Shown one piece after another: positions 41,986 through 51,477 of a DNA stretch of 64,000 bases. Below the pieces are notes generated by a model. The model did not search any database, had not been told where the DNA came from, and was given only the letters and a program-made list of their open reading frames with translations. The stretch spans positions 1 through 64,000 of the forward strand of contig DAQK01000033.1 of the NCBI GenBank assembly GCA_002502855.1, given 5' to 3'. The position numbers and the translations under genes are program-made. This DNA is from Methanobacterium sp. UBA279 (lineage in GTDB: Archaea > Methanobacteriota > Methanobacteria > Methanobacteriales > Methanobacteriaceae). Position 1 is the stretch's first letter. The number at the start of each line of letters is the position of its first letter.

Positions 41986-43116
41986 ATGTATATGAAACTG
42001 AAAAGGGAAGAGATACTGAGTGCAATTCACCATTGTGTGAAATGCAAGCTGTGCAGCATTGCGAGCTTCCATCCAAACGCGGAATGGTTGCCCTTATGCC
42101 CCAGCGGGCAATATTATGGCTATCAAGCTTTTTACGCACCGGGCAAGATGGAGATTTTCCGAGCGATATTAGAAGGCGAGATAACAGAACCTTCAGATGG
42201 GCTATTGAATGCAGTCTATGCCTGTACAGTATGCGGCGCGTGTTACGAGAAGTGTAAGCAGATAACAAATGTGGAGCTGGGGGCTCCGGACCTGTTTGAA
42301 GAGATGCGGAGCGAGCTGGCAAGTAAAGGCTGGATTCTCGATGCACATAAGTCTATTGTGGATAAGATAAAAGAGACGAAGAATGCGTATGGTGAGAAGT
42401 ATGAATACAAAGCGGAAACAACCGACCAAAATGCAGATGTCATGTATTACATCGGCTGTACTGCCCGGTATAGAGTGCCGGAGATTGCAGATGCTATGCT
42501 TGGAATCTTCGATAAATTAGGGCTGAAATATCAGGTGATGGGCGAGGAATGGTGTTGTGGCTCGGTATTATTCAGAACAGGACAGGTAAAAGCGGCGAAG
42601 GAACTTGTGGCACACAACATAGAGGAGATAAGAAAGAGCGGCGCAAAGACCGTCATTTTTACCTGTCCCGGCTGTCTGAAGACGTTCAAGAAGAATTATC
42701 CTGATATGGGTGTCGAACTGGTGCATTCCACGCAGTTTTTAACACGATTGGGGAATATGAACCTGAAGAAGGAGAATCTGAAAGCCGCTTATCATGACCC
42801 ATGTCATTTGGGCAGGGATTTGGGTATATATGAAGAGCCAAGAGCAGTTTTGAGCGAAGTAGCAAATATAAAGAAGATGAAACGAGAAAAAAAGCAAGCA
42901 TGGTGCTGTGGCTCCGGTGGCGGCGTGAAGTCGGCATTCGATGACTTTGCATTATGGAGTGCTGCCGAACGGCTGAAAGAGGTGAAAGAAGCGGGTGCCG
43001 AAGCACTTGTGAGTGCATGCCCTTTCTGTAAACGGAATTTAAAGGAAGCTGCGGAGAATGAAGAACTGGAAGTGTATGATGTTGTGGAGCTTGTAAATAG
43101 GTGTTTAGAAGGGTGA
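41986..43116 (+). CDS. Fe-S oxidoreductase subunit (GlcF/HdrD-like, CCG domains)
   Basis: The 376-aa product has two N-terminal 4Fe-4S-type clusters (HHCVKCKLCSIASFHP and ACTVCGACYEKCK). Two CCG domains follow, ending in WCCGSVLFRTG and WCCGSGGGVKSAF, as in glycolate oxidase GlcF and heterodisulfide reductase HdrD. It overlaps or abuts an FAD-linked oxidase, giving a two-subunit 2-hydroxyacid-type dehydrogenase or an electron-transfer pair. Codon use (many GCG, CGG, CCG) is unlike the chromosomal genes around it. It begins 23 bp after an IS element, so it was probably acquired by transfer. Confidence 0.85.
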   Translation: MYMKLKREEILSAIHHCVKCKLCSIASFHPNAEWLPLCPSGQYYGYQAFYAPGKMEIFRAILEGEITEPSDGLLNAVYACTVCGACYEKCKQITNVELGAPDLFEEMRSELASKGWILDAHKSIVDKIKETKNAYGEKYEYKAETTDQNADVMYYIGCTARYRVPEIADAMLGIFDKLGLKYQVMGEEWCCGSVLFRTGQVKAAKELVAHNIEEIRKSGAKTVIFTCPGCLKTFKKNYPDMGVELVHSTQFLTRLGNMNLKKENLKAAYHDPCHLGRDLGIYEEPRAVLSEVANIKKMKREKKQAWCCGSGGGVKSAFDDFALWSAAERLKEVKEAGAEALVSACPFCKRNLKEAAENEELEVYDVVELVNRCLEG

Positions 43117-43121
43117 TTAAG

Positions 43122-44549
43122 ATGAATGAAACAGTTTCAAAATTAGTAAATGAACTGCAAGCGATAGTAGGGGAAGGGAATGCGACTGACGACCTCGCAA
43201 TATGCACATCATATTCGAGAGACCAGCATTGGCACTTTGTACCCGCAAAAAATCCGGCGTACGTGGTGCGACCCGGGACTAAAGAAGAAGTGCGATCGGT
43301 TTTAATGCTTGCAAATAAGCATAAAATACCCGTGATTCCGTATAGTACGGGAATAAACGTGCGTGGCTTGACTATCCCAGTTCATGACGGCAGCATATTA
43401 TTAGACCTGTCCCGGATGAACCGAATCCTGGAGATAAACCCCGAGATGAAGACTGCGACCGTAGAGCCGGGAGTAACATTTGGGATGTTACTGGAGCAGA
43501 CGCGAAAGCACAAATTGCGACCGGCATTTCCGGATGCGCCCCTTACCGTGAGCGTACTGGCAAATTATTACTTGCGTGGAATATACCAAACTTCGGCTAC
43601 GGACGGCCATGACCACACGATCTCGTATGAGATGATACTACCGAACGGCGAGATATTAAAAACCGGCTCACGAGCACTTTCTGAGATGCCTTATTTCCGA
43701 TACGGTGTGGGTCCTGACTTTGCAGGTATGTTCTGTGCACATCCCGGTACGTGCGGTGTGGTGACCGAATTAACAGCGAAACTTTACCGGCTGTATGATA
43801 ACAGGAAAGAGTACTTCATTGGTTTTGACGATGTGGGCACGCCGACAGCGTTCATTTACAATTTGATGCATGATGAATTAGCGGCAAGTATCCGGTTAGT
43901 GGATAATCAGAGCTGGTTGGAAGGCATCTTCGGCACTTTTGATTACGCATATGATAAGCTGCCGAAGTTCGTGGTGTGCGTGCTGGTAGAAGGTGTGGAC
44001 AGTATATTCAAGGCGAAAGATAAGCTGGTACGTAAGTATATCAACGAATCAAGCGGGCAGATACTGGAATTACCGGCTGAGTTCGCGCGAACATTCGAGG
44101 ATGAGAGCCTGGGTGGTGCGGAGAAGAGCTGTATGGTCTTCGGCTTGCCGGGTAAGGGGAACTACCACTGCATCGGGCTGTATGGACCTTTGACGCTGGC
44201 TGCGAGGTATTATGAAGTGCATGAGAAGACTGCGTTGGAGGTGGGGATACCCAAGGACCACATTCATTTCTATATTGACCCGATATACAGTTTTCACGGG
44301 CAGCTCTGCTATTTCGAGCTTGATGTGTTTTACGACGGAAGTGATGCGGGATTCGGCGAGAAGTTGAGGAATTATAACGATAAGCAATTTCACCGGCTGC
44401 TTGACATAGGTATCTATGGCTGGTTCAGACCATATGCGGGTATAATAGAGCCGACAGCGGAAAGAATAGGGTATCTTGCTGAAGTCTGGAAGAAGTTCCT
44501 CCATGTTCTGGATCCAAACGAGATAATGAATAGGGGGAAGCTGTTCTGA
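43122..44549 (+). CDS. FAD-linked oxidase (GlcD/D-lactate dehydrogenase or cresol-dehydrogenase-like)
   Basis: The product is about 475 aa from ATG 43122, with GGGTGAT overlapping the stop of the Fe-S gene. It has a PCMH-type FAD domain (about 40-215, VIPYSTGINVRGLTIPVHDGS and ATVEPGVTFGMLLEQTRKH) and a C-terminal substrate domain that ends LDPNEIMNRGKLF. Family members oxidise glycolate, lactate, 4-cresol or vanillyl alcohol; the substrate here is unknown. With the Fe-S partner it could feed electrons from a 2-hydroxy acid or alcohol to a carrier. The foreign codon use is shared with the preceding gene. Confidence 0.82.
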   Translation: MNETVSKLVNELQAIVGEGNATDDLAICTSYSRDQHWHFVPAKNPAYVVRPGTKEEVRSVLMLANKHKIPVIPYSTGINVRGLTIPVHDGSILLDLSRMNRILEINPEMKTATVEPGVTFGMLLEQTRKHKLRPAFPDAPLTVSVLANYYLRGIYQTSATDGHDHTISYEMILPNGEILKTGSRALSEMPYFRYGVGPDFAGMFCAHPGTCGVVTELTAKLYRLYDNRKEYFIGFDDVGTPTAFIYNLMHDELAASIRLVDNQSWLEGIFGTFDYAYDKLPKFVVCVLVEGVDSIFKAKDKLVRKYINESSGQILELPAEFARTFEDESLGGAEKSCMVFGLPGKGNYHCIGLYGPLTLAARYYEVHEKTALEVGIPKDHIHFYIDPIYSFHGQLCYFELDVFYDGSDAGFGEKLRNYNDKQFHRLLDIGIYGWFRPYAGIIEPTAERIGYLAEVWKKFLHVLDPNEIMNRGKLF

Positions 44550-44759
44550 TGGTACTATCTTCTAATCTAGTGAATATTTAAACTTTTTGCTCACCTGCTC
44601 AAAATTTTCATCTTATCTGCATCTGGTAAACTATCTCAAGCCGATGGAATATGGATTTCTCATCCTAATTCTTCGGTAACCCCCGTTCAAAGCACTGTTA
44701 AAACCTTGAAAATAGCCTATTTTAGAATAAAAAGATGATGGCTAACGCTACTATGTTTT

Positions 44760-46130
44760 TTTATTTGGGGTTTTTGGTGGGATGAGCTTTTTTTATCCGG
44801 CTTTTAGGAAGTGTGTGAACTTTAGGAATGTTTTTAACAGTGTTTTTTTGTGTTTGTCCAGTAGTCCTGTTCTTTTCATTGTTGAGAGCTTCGTGTGGTT
44901 TTGTATTCCTCTGTCGGTTCTGAGCTGTTTCTTTTCTATGTGTTTTCAGACTGGTGGAGTAGTAGTTTTCCAGGGGGGGTTGTTGGTGGCTGGTGCGTTT
45001 TTAGCAAAATAGAAAGTGGTGAACTTTTCCCAGTTTTTCTCTATCATTCACAGCCTTTTTTTGCACAAGCAGGTCGAATGAATTGATTTCTTCCATTAGC
45101 TCGTTAAACATTTCCAGAGCTTCAAAATAGGGTTTTTTTGTTCCAGGTTTGGGGTTTGGTGTCTGCGTTCCAACTTTTTTTGTTGGTAGAGAAATTTGTT
45201 GAAGGATTTCTTTGTAATTTTTTTTTAGCCATTCTTTGTATTTTTTTCCTGGTCGTTTTCTTTTTATCTGCTCGTCTTCTTCTTTGGCCCATGTTTTTTT
45301 TTCAAGATTTCTATTTCGGCCTCACGGTTATAGAAGATGTTTAAAAGTCGGTATTTCATCAGTTCCTGTTTGATGGTTGTTTTTTGCGGGAAATCGTTAA
45401 CTATGCGCTTGTTCAGGTGCAGGAGGCAAAGGTTGATGAATCAGGTTATCGCCGAAAAATTCCTGTAAAACATCAGGATAACTGGGATAAAGGTCCGTAA
45501 CCACAAAAGTCCTTTTATCAGGGGGTTTAAATATTTGGCAAGGAAAACTTTGATGGTTTCAGGATCCTTTTTATCAAAAAGCTCATCAGCAATCGGTTGA
45601 CCAGTAACACTATCTAAGGAGTGTTAGGCGGTATTTCTGCGTTCGACCCCTTTTAGGGTATTGTTCGTCATAATGGACAATATAAACATTTTCCATGGGG
45701 AGGAATGTCTGTTTTCTCCACAGAATCATTGAAAGGATTTAATATGGTGTCTTTTCCACGAGGAAAGATCAAATCCATAACAGAGGCAATGCCCTGATAT
45801 GAGACATGTTGAACCCCTCAAAACGCTGATAAATAAAGTTCAAAGTATCAAAAAAAAACTTGCCTTTCAACTTTTCCCAGAAAAAACTACGTTCTTCTTC
45901 ACAGGATTTCCGGCAACACAAATATACCGCCCAATTTTAACATCGCCCAAAAACTCGCTTTACGGTATGTGTTGTGACAGTTATAATTCATCCGGGACCC
46001 ACATTTTGGACATAGAGAAGGTGTTGTTCTGCGGAAAAACTCCATCAGCAGTATACTCAAAATCATTGTTGTAACCCTCAAAAATCGAAAGAAACAAATC
46101 CTTATCCGAAAAGTTTAATAAAGTACAATT
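44760..46130 (-). pseudogene. Degenerate zinc-ribbon transposase
   Basis: Read on the minus strand with several frame changes, the region gives one decayed transposase. The N-terminal zinc ribbon is SLCPKCGSRMNYNCHNTYRK with a partner YICRECGK-like pair. A DDE-type core follows with VYIVHYDEQYPKRGR and FVVTDLYPSYPDVL. The C-terminus reads LENYYSTSLKTHRKE. Many stops and at least five frameshifts are present, so it is dead. I cannot assign the IS family with certainty. Confidence 0.6.
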
Positions 46131-46139
46131 TAAACTAAC

Positions 46140-46940
46140 CATGTTCAACACCAAGGATACATCGTCTTCCAGAAGGTTTAAATCTTCTGGAAGATAGTAT
46201 CCAACCCATCACTAGAAAATTATACTGTGCCATGTATGATAATCACACTGAAAAGGGTGGTAGGCCCTAATTATGATGAAATATTGATGACTAAGCTATT
46301 GGTTCTTCAGGCATGGCATGGTTTTATCTGATCCTGAGCTAGAACGCCAGGTGACGGACCGAATTTCCTTTTATGAAATTTCTGGGATTTCCCGAAACTA
46401 ATTCCCGACCATACTACGGTGTGGTATTTCCGGGAATGCCTCGCTAAGACAGGTAAAGATGAGGAAATTTGGGGATGAACTGCAAAGACAACTAAATGAG
46501 CCTCGTGGAGGTGAAGCCAAAACCCGGAGAAAATAAAGAGGAAACCTGGCCTAAAAAAAAGGCGGTAAAAATCACACTTTGGCCACAAACCACACACTAA
46601 AACCAATATTGATCACGGTTTTTTGATAGGGGCTGTACAAGTGCCACTCCTGCAAATGTACACGACAGCCAAAAAAAATAGACCTTAGTGAACCTGGAAA
46701 AGTAATTTACCAGAACAAAGAATATTTTGAAGCGCCCTGAAAACGACCCTTCGCCATGATCAAAAATATCATCCATTCCAACCATCACCTAGTCACCACC
46801 ATCCAACAAATCCACACCAAAAAAACACTATATCAACTGCTTCGGCTACAACCTAAAAAAACAACTCAACACCCACCAAAAAATAAACACAACCCTAGCG
46901 AATGCTATCAAAAAAATAGCGCCCCAAAAAAACATGAATA
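46140..46940 (+). pseudogene. Degenerate IS5-family transposase
   Basis: The plus strand carries pieces of a second IS5-type transposase: GRPNYDEILMTKLLVLQAWHG, LSDPELERQVTDRISFYE, DELQRQLNEPRGGEAKTRRK, and an ERPFAMIKN-like C-terminal block near 46750. Stops and frameshifts occur throughout. It is related in sequence to the intact element at 40827-41962 (LEIERQMADRISF, AELQRQLD and GDAKTRRN there) but is much older. Confidence 0.65.
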
Positions 46941-47188
46941 AATCAACCCCAAAAAATAAGTAAAAAAAAACACTTGTAAAAATTCAAAAATACACAAAAA
47001 CAAAATCTAAAAAGTTAGGTTAATCAAAATCCTCATTTAGTCTACAATTTATAATTCCACTAGTATCAAGCATTTATATAATTTGAACTATCATTCAACA
47101 CAAGCTTTCGTAGATCTAAATGCGTAGATGAGAACCGAGAAAATATTAAGAGGCCCACCAAATAGTGGTGAAGTCAACACCAGGTTAA

Positions 47189-47506
47189 TTACGCCCATAT
47201 TACTAGGAAATTGCAAGCCCTTTTAGGCCAGTTTCTTCTTCTAGAACATTGAAGGCCATTAATTTCCCAGCTATGATATATTCCTTTCCGGATCTTTAAA
47301 CCACATTCTGGGCAGTAGGCGTATTCTTCTTTAACTATAGTACCGCAAGAATGACATTTCAGTTTATTATTAGAATTGTCATTTGCAAGAAATTTTAATG
47401 GCTTTTTAAACTTTGATCCGCAGTGTTTACAGTTTTTAGCGAAAACTGGAATCTTTTTTCCACATTCCTGGCAGTATATAGTATTTCTTTTTTGAATATC
47501 CTCCAT
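47189..47506 (-). CDS. Double zinc-ribbon protein, C-terminus probably frameshifted
   Basis: The 105-aa frame has two zinc ribbons (CQECGKKIPVFAKNCKHCG, about 13-31; CHSCGTIVKEEYAYCPECG, about 51-69). The last 35 residues look unlike the rest. In another frame the DNA downstream to 47091 encodes a clean hydrophobic segment (MGVINLVLTSPLFGGPLNI, then FSVLIYAF). Zinc-ribbon proteins with a C-terminal membrane helix are common in Methanobacterium. This gene may have lost its anchor by frameshift. Confidence 0.6.
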   Translation of the reverse strand: MEDIQKRNTIYCQECGKKIPVFAKNCKHCGSKFKKPLKFLANDNSNNKLKCHSCGTIVKEEYAYCPECGLKIRKGIYHSWEINGLQCSRRRNWPKRACNFLVIWA

Positions 47507-47711
47507 TTATTTTGGCCCCGTATTTTATTAAAGGTATAAAATTGATCTACCAATTTTTATAACCTTACATAATTTTTTTTATTAATCACAGCCTATAAAT
47601 ATATTAGATTTAATCAAGAGTTCTTCTGATGTAATTACGGGTAAAAATTTCTATACTTCTCCAAAAATTTAATTAGTTACTTTATTCAATTCAAAGCTTC
47701 GTTTCTTATTT

Positions 47712-48785
47712 TCAATCATCAGGCAGGTTGGTCCAGGGCTCTAAAATCACAGCGGGGCAGTGATGATTTTCTGGACAGTCTCCGCAGTTTCTGGGTTTAC
47801 GGTAACATCCTGCCCGGTTTAAATGATGGTAAAGGGTTTTTAAGCCATTGTCACTGATTTGTTCGGTCATCTGACTTCCACCAGGGTGATAACCAGAATA
47901 ATCAACGTTTTTAAGGCCCAGTTTTTTACAATCTTCCACTAACTCTTGCATCAGGGAGCGCGTAGGGGTGGGGTGATAGTAGAGCATGAAGTGTGGCCTG
48001 AAACCCACCAGCCGGTAATGGATGGATGGGTCGATCTCCTGGATAAATCTGGCGATTTTATGGATTTCTTCCTGGTTTATCCCGGGGATAACCACGGTAC
48101 GGAATACCCGGATTTTTTCTGGATGTTTCCTGGCCAACCACTCGGCATTCTCCAGGACAGGCTCTGAAGGTGCTCCGGTAAGGGCCTGATGCAGTTCGGT
48201 ATCGTAGGCCTTTATTTCGAAGTTGATATAGGATGAAATTTTAGAGAGTCTTTCCATGGTTTTCCTGGTGATGAATCCGTTGGTGGCCAGGCCCACATCC
48301 AGCTGGTGGGGACTCTCCAGGCTTTCCATTTGGGAAATCCCTTGTTTTTCCAGTGGGGGACTTTCTTGTTTTTCCAGACCAGAAATTTCCTTGTTTAGAA
48401 GTCCCACTACCGCCTCCAGATAGGGTGTATGGATTGATGGTTCTCCACCGGTGAAACTCAACTTGTTTACGGACATATCCTGGGCATACTGGCTTTTAAA
48501 TGCCTGGAGGATTTCTTCGACTAAAGCAGGGGGATCCACGTATCCCCGGTACCTCCAACCGCTTTCAGGATACTGGAAGATACGGTAGGCATTACAGTAA
48601 GTGCAGAAGAAGGAACAGCCCAGCAGGGTGATGGAGTAACTCTTTAAAACCTGTGTGAAATTGGTATAGGCCACTTCTGGCATTCCAGCTCCACAGACCC
48701 CTTTTTCTCCATTTAAACGGTTTACACCACAGTCCCAGGTGCATAGATGGCAATTTTCCAGTTCCTTTAAGTATTTGAAGTTCAT
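47712..48785 (-). CDS. Radical SAM protein, pyruvate-formate-lyase-activating-enzyme-like
   Basis: The 357-aa product has the cluster motif CSFFCTYCN at about residues 57-65, preceded by a cysteine-rich N-terminus (CHLCTWDCGVNRLNGEKGVC). SFTGGEPS and a C-terminal CGDCPENHHCPA motif follow. Extra cysteines fit auxiliary Fe-S sites. A low-complexity insert (EKQESPPLEKQGISQMESLE, about 140-160) interrupts the barrel. The substrate is unknown. It is divergent from the GNAT gene; the shared promoter has AGTATTACT. Confidence 0.82.
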   Translation of the reverse strand: MNFKYLKELENCHLCTWDCGVNRLNGEKGVCGAGMPEVAYTNFTQVLKSYSITLLGCSFFCTYCNAYRIFQYPESGWRYRGYVDPPALVEEILQAFKSQYAQDMSVNKLSFTGGEPSIHTPYLEAVVGLLNKEISGLEKQESPPLEKQGISQMESLESPHQLDVGLATNGFITRKTMERLSKISSYINFEIKAYDTELHQALTGAPSEPVLENAEWLARKHPEKIRVFRTVVIPGINQEEIHKIARFIQEIDPSIHYRLVGFRPHFMLYYHPTPTRSLMQELVEDCKKLGLKNVDYSGYHPGGSQMTEQISDNGLKTLYHHLNRAGCYRKPRNCGDCPENHHCPAVILEPWTNLPDD

Positions 48786-48941
48786 AATTCCTTTACGAAG
48801 TGATATTAAATCATTGTTCTTCGTGATAAATGGTTAAATTTTTATATGAATATTTTATATCTTTTAATATAAATAATACTGTTAGTATTACTTTATCAGT
48901 GTATTTCATCTCTTCGGTAATAATTATGGGTAGGAATTTCC
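48786..48941. promoter_or_regulatory. Divergent promoter with AATACT-N3-AGTATTACT
   Basis: A TATA-rich region has AATACT at 48875-48880 and AGTATTACT at 48884-48892, facing each other across three bases. It is the same motif found at the cbi and cobN promoters. Confidence 0.45.
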
Positions 48942-49457
48942 ATGAGCTATTATAAGGCCAGAAAACTGGAAAAACAGGATTTATCCCTGTATAATAACAT
49001 GCATGGGTTTCTTTTTAATTTAATAGATGATGAATTTGGTTACGGATACGTTGCTCGCTATCATCAAGATATTATTGATATGGAATCCCATTACATAGCT
49101 CCTGAGAAAAACGATTTCTACATGGCCATCAATCAAAAAACAGGTAGAATAACTGGATATATTGGAATAGGGGCATATGATAGGGATTTTGAGATGTTCA
49201 AAGATGCTTACAGTCCGGAAACTACAGTCAGTGTCTGCAGGGTCTTTGTGGACAGACCCTGGCGCAGGAAGGGTGTTGCTTCAACCCTGGTGAAATTAGG
49301 GGAAGATTTCTGCCGCAGGAAGGGATACGATAAGATTTATCTCTACACCCAGAAAACTGTGGAGGGATCACTGGATTTCTGGCTTTCCAATGGTTATAAA
49401 ATAGTGGAAGACACGGGAAATAGTTTAAAGACGGTGCATATGGAGAAGAAGTTGTAA
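48942..49457 (+). CDS. GNAT-family N-acetyltransferase
   Basis: The 171-aa product has a GNAT fold with the acetyl-CoA motif VCRVFVDRPWRRKGVASTLVKLGEDF (Q/RxxGxG/A as RRKGVAS, about 113-119). The late SLDFWLSNGYKIVED segment is typical of small-molecule acetyltransferases. The substrate is unknown. ATG follows AGGAATTTCC. Confidence 0.85.
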   Translation: MSYYKARKLEKQDLSLYNNMHGFLFNLIDDEFGYGYVARYHQDIIDMESHYIAPEKNDFYMAINQKTGRITGYIGIGAYDRDFEMFKDAYSPETTVSVCRVFVDRPWRRKGVASTLVKLGEDFCRRKGYDKIYLYTQKTVEGSLDFWLSNGYKIVEDTGNSLKTVHMEKKL

Positions 49458-49537
49458 AAAAAAGAAATTTTTAATTTAGAGTTATGGGTGGAGTTTTAAT
49501 CTGGAAAATAGTTGGAGAAAATGTATTCTTCATCGGA

Positions 49538-49747
49538 TTAATTCTCACCAGACTTCTCAATGGAAATCTCCAGTTTACCATCTATGTTAACCACGGTTTT
49601 CACCGTTAAAATAGAATCATCCACATAAAGAAGGGTATCTATTGTCTTCGCCTTTGGAAAACTCAGTAAACTTACATTTTTTATGCCTTCCATTTTTAGT
49701 TTCCTCAGTTTTTCATCAACGTTAGATGTACGGTTTTGATTCTCCAT
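49538..49747 (-). CDS. Small conserved-looking protein at the end of the DUF2162-ExbB-DUF2149 operon
   Basis: The product is about 69 aa from ATG 49747, 4 nt after GGAAGGTGGT. A polar N-terminal helix precedes an alternating beta-rich C-terminal half (TLLYVDDSILTVKTVVNID, then GKLEISIEK). There is no signal or membrane segment. It starts 26 bp after the DUF2149 stop, so it is in the same operon. The function is unknown; a cytoplasmic accessory of the channel is possible. Confidence 0.55.
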   Translation of the reverse strand: MENQNRTSNVDEKLRKLKMEGIKNVSLLSFPKAKTIDTLLYVDDSILTVKTVVNIDGKLEISIEKSGEN

Positions 49748-49773
49748 ACATACCACCTTCCTTTACCAAATCG

Positions 49774-50106
49774 TCAGCCGCCAACCATGATTAGTTTACC
49801 TGTGGCTGGATCTTTATAGACGGTACCCATCTCCACGTATTCTCCGCCTGATCCAGAAGAAGTGTCTGGTGTTTCATTTAATTCCTTACCCATCTGTACT
49901 TCAGCGGCCTTTTTCATGGCTTCCATGGTTTGTTGCTTTTCTTCTGGAGTGGAATCGGCAAATACCACGCTTTGCATGTTCCAGGATACCACCAAGAAGA
50001 TCAGAAATCCTAGTGATAGTACTAGCATAGCATCTACCAGGTTACTGGTCCCGGCCATGGGGTCTTCTTCATTTTGCGATAACAGCCGTCGTCTTCGTCG
50101 TAGCAT
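49774..50106 (-). CDS. DUF2149 protein (ExbD/TolR-like partner)
   Basis: The 110-aa product has a run of arginines (LRRRRRLL), then EEDPMAGTSNLVDAMLVLSLGFLIFLVV, the single membrane helix with an N-side acidic residue, in segments at about 14-42. A short extracellular tail follows. This is the pattern of DUF2149 and, in topology, of ExbD/TolR with its Asp at the start of the helix. Its first 38 bases overlap the ExbB gene in another frame, and GGAGG lies inside that gene. It probably forms a proton-driven complex with the ExbB protein. Confidence 0.82.
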   Translation of the reverse strand: MLRRRRRLLSQNEEDPMAGTSNLVDAMLVLSLGFLIFLVVSWNMQSVVFADSTPEEKQQTMEAMKKAAEVQMGKELNETPDTSSGSGGEYVEMGTVYKDPATGKLIMVGG

Positions 50107-50719
50107 TATCTAAAACCTCCAGTACTGATTCTGCAAGAGTCTCTAAGGTGGATAGATTGTCTTCATACCACCTTCTCCTTATTTTGGATACAACATATGC
50201 TATTCCTCCGGCTGCTAAACCAACAACGGTGGTATCGAAGGCTATTATTATGGCCTGTGCCAGAGTGTTTATGTCTCCAGCTCCCAGGCCGGCTAGACCG
50301 GGACCCATGGGGATTAAAGTCCCCATTAAACCGAGGGTTGGGCCTAACCTGGTTACGATATCTGTTTTTTCAAGACTTTTAGCTGCTTTTAACTCTTCGC
50401 CTTCTATCAACTTTCTGGCTAATGCTTCTCTGGATTTAGGGCCAAGTTTGGGGGTGGATGCTATTTTTATAAGCACCTCTTTACTGCTGGTTGGCAGTCC
50501 ACTTTCATTTACCTTTTCAATTATCTGTTCTGGTGTGCCTGGATTTGATATATCTTCAATAAATTTCCCGGTTTTTTCTGTACCGAACCGGATCCTGCTT
50601 GAATGCTCTGAAATCAGACCTCCAAAGGTAATTATGGCGTACACCATGAAGGCCAAAAGACCCACGATCACCGGTATAAGAAGGCTCTGTGCAATGACGT
50701 GTAAGACTGAACCTAACAT
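50069..50719 (-). CDS. MotA/TolQ/ExbB-type proton channel protein
   Basis: The product is about 216 aa from ATG 50719, just after AGGAAGTGA; a GTG 33 bases upstream has no site. A membrane helix near 10-35 is followed by a long cytoplasmic stretch. The diagnostic ExbB block comes next: RLGPTLGLMGTLIPMGPGLAGL, and AQAIIIAFDTTVVGLAAGGIAYVVS with its conserved Thr, in segments. With DUF2149 it should convert proton flux into movement. In bacteria the driven partner spans an outer membrane; here no outer membrane exists, so the work must be done at the pseudomurein wall or on a surface protein. Confidence 0.88.
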   Translation of the reverse strand: MLGSVLHVIAQSLLIPVIVGLLAFMVYAIITFGGLISEHSSRIRFGTEKTGKFIEDISNPGTPEQIIEKVNESGLPTSSKEVLIKIASTPKLGPKSREALARKLIEGEELKAAKSLEKTDIVTRLGPTLGLMGTLIPMGPGLAGLGAGDINTLAQAIIIAFDTTVVGLAAGGIAYVVSKIRRRWYEDNLSTLETLAESVLEVLDNATTKTTAVIAK

Positions 50720-50763
50720 TTCACTTCCTGGAATTGCTACCAAAGTTATCACCGTTTTAATTT

Positions 50764-51477
50764 TTATTGTATAAGATTACTGGTTTTTTTATTTACATAC
50801 ACTCCAAGGATAATTAAACCTACTAACCCTATTAATGCATAGATTATGGTTTCAATGGAGGGTATGGTCATAGGACTCATTTCACTGGATAATACAGTGG
50901 CTATGTTGGGGATTACGATGGCCGATGCTAAGAAATAAAAGCCCATAAACATCATGAAGTTCCCTAGAACTAGAGGGAAGGGTTGTTTAATAAATCGAAC
51001 GATGGTGTTCGAAAACAGATAAAAAACACCTATCAGTACAGACAGGGCGACAGCAGAATACTGGCCAATTACAAAGGACGAAACCCCTATCACTGGTGAC
51101 ATGAGTATTATAACTGCCAGAACCGCCCCAAAACAGCATGGGCATGGTGCAATCATGGCCATGCAGGTGGCCGATGCATGATTTTTCTGGTGAATCTTCC
51201 ATTCTTTAACGGTGTGCCATCCGGCATAAAGAATAACCACCCCCATTATAAGGAAGATAACCGAGTTGTAATCGTACATCAACGTGTAAAGATAGTCAGT
51301 GTATTCTGCCGCAACCCGGGTGAGTATTAATATACCTAAACCATAGCCAATTGCGATTCCAGCCGCTACCTTTTTAGATAAGTTAGCAAAACCCATGGCC
51401 ATGCCTATTTTCAATGCGAAAAAAAGTATCGCCGATAATATTCCCATTTGCCACAATATTTCCCACATAATAATCAT
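50764..51477 (-). CDS. DUF2162 multi-pass membrane protein, putative metal or cofactor transporter
   Basis: The 237-aa product has about six to seven membrane helices. Between the third and fourth is a cytoplasmic-looking loop, KEWKIHQKNHASATCMAMIAPCPCCFG in segments. Its CPCCF cysteine cluster at the membrane edge could bind metal. The family is known from methanogens beside ExbB-like and CobN-like genes. It heads the operon with ExbB and DUF2149. It resembles metal-efflux or uptake permeases of the UreH/LysE-like shape, but transport has not been shown. Confidence 0.78.
   Translation of the reverse strand: MIIMWEILWQMGILSAILFFALKIGMAMGFANLSKKVAAGIAIGYGLGILILTRVAAEYTDYLYTLMYDYNSVIFLIMGVVILYAGWHTVKEWKIHQKNHASATCMAMIAPCPCCFGAVLAVIILMSPVIGVSSFVIGQYSAVALSVLIGVFYLFSNTIVRFIKQPFPLVLGNFMMFMGFYFLASAIVIPNIATVLSSEMSPMTIPSIETIIYALIGLVGLIILGVYVNKKTSNLIQ

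Noticed and set aside
44782..45344. Plus-strand reading frames rich in F, L and V
   Set aside because: They are the complement of the decayed transposase and have no binding sites.
46756..46941. 61-codon plus-strand frame as a separate gene
   Set aside because: It continues the broken IS5-type transposase at 46140-46940; its K/T/P-rich composition reflects decay.
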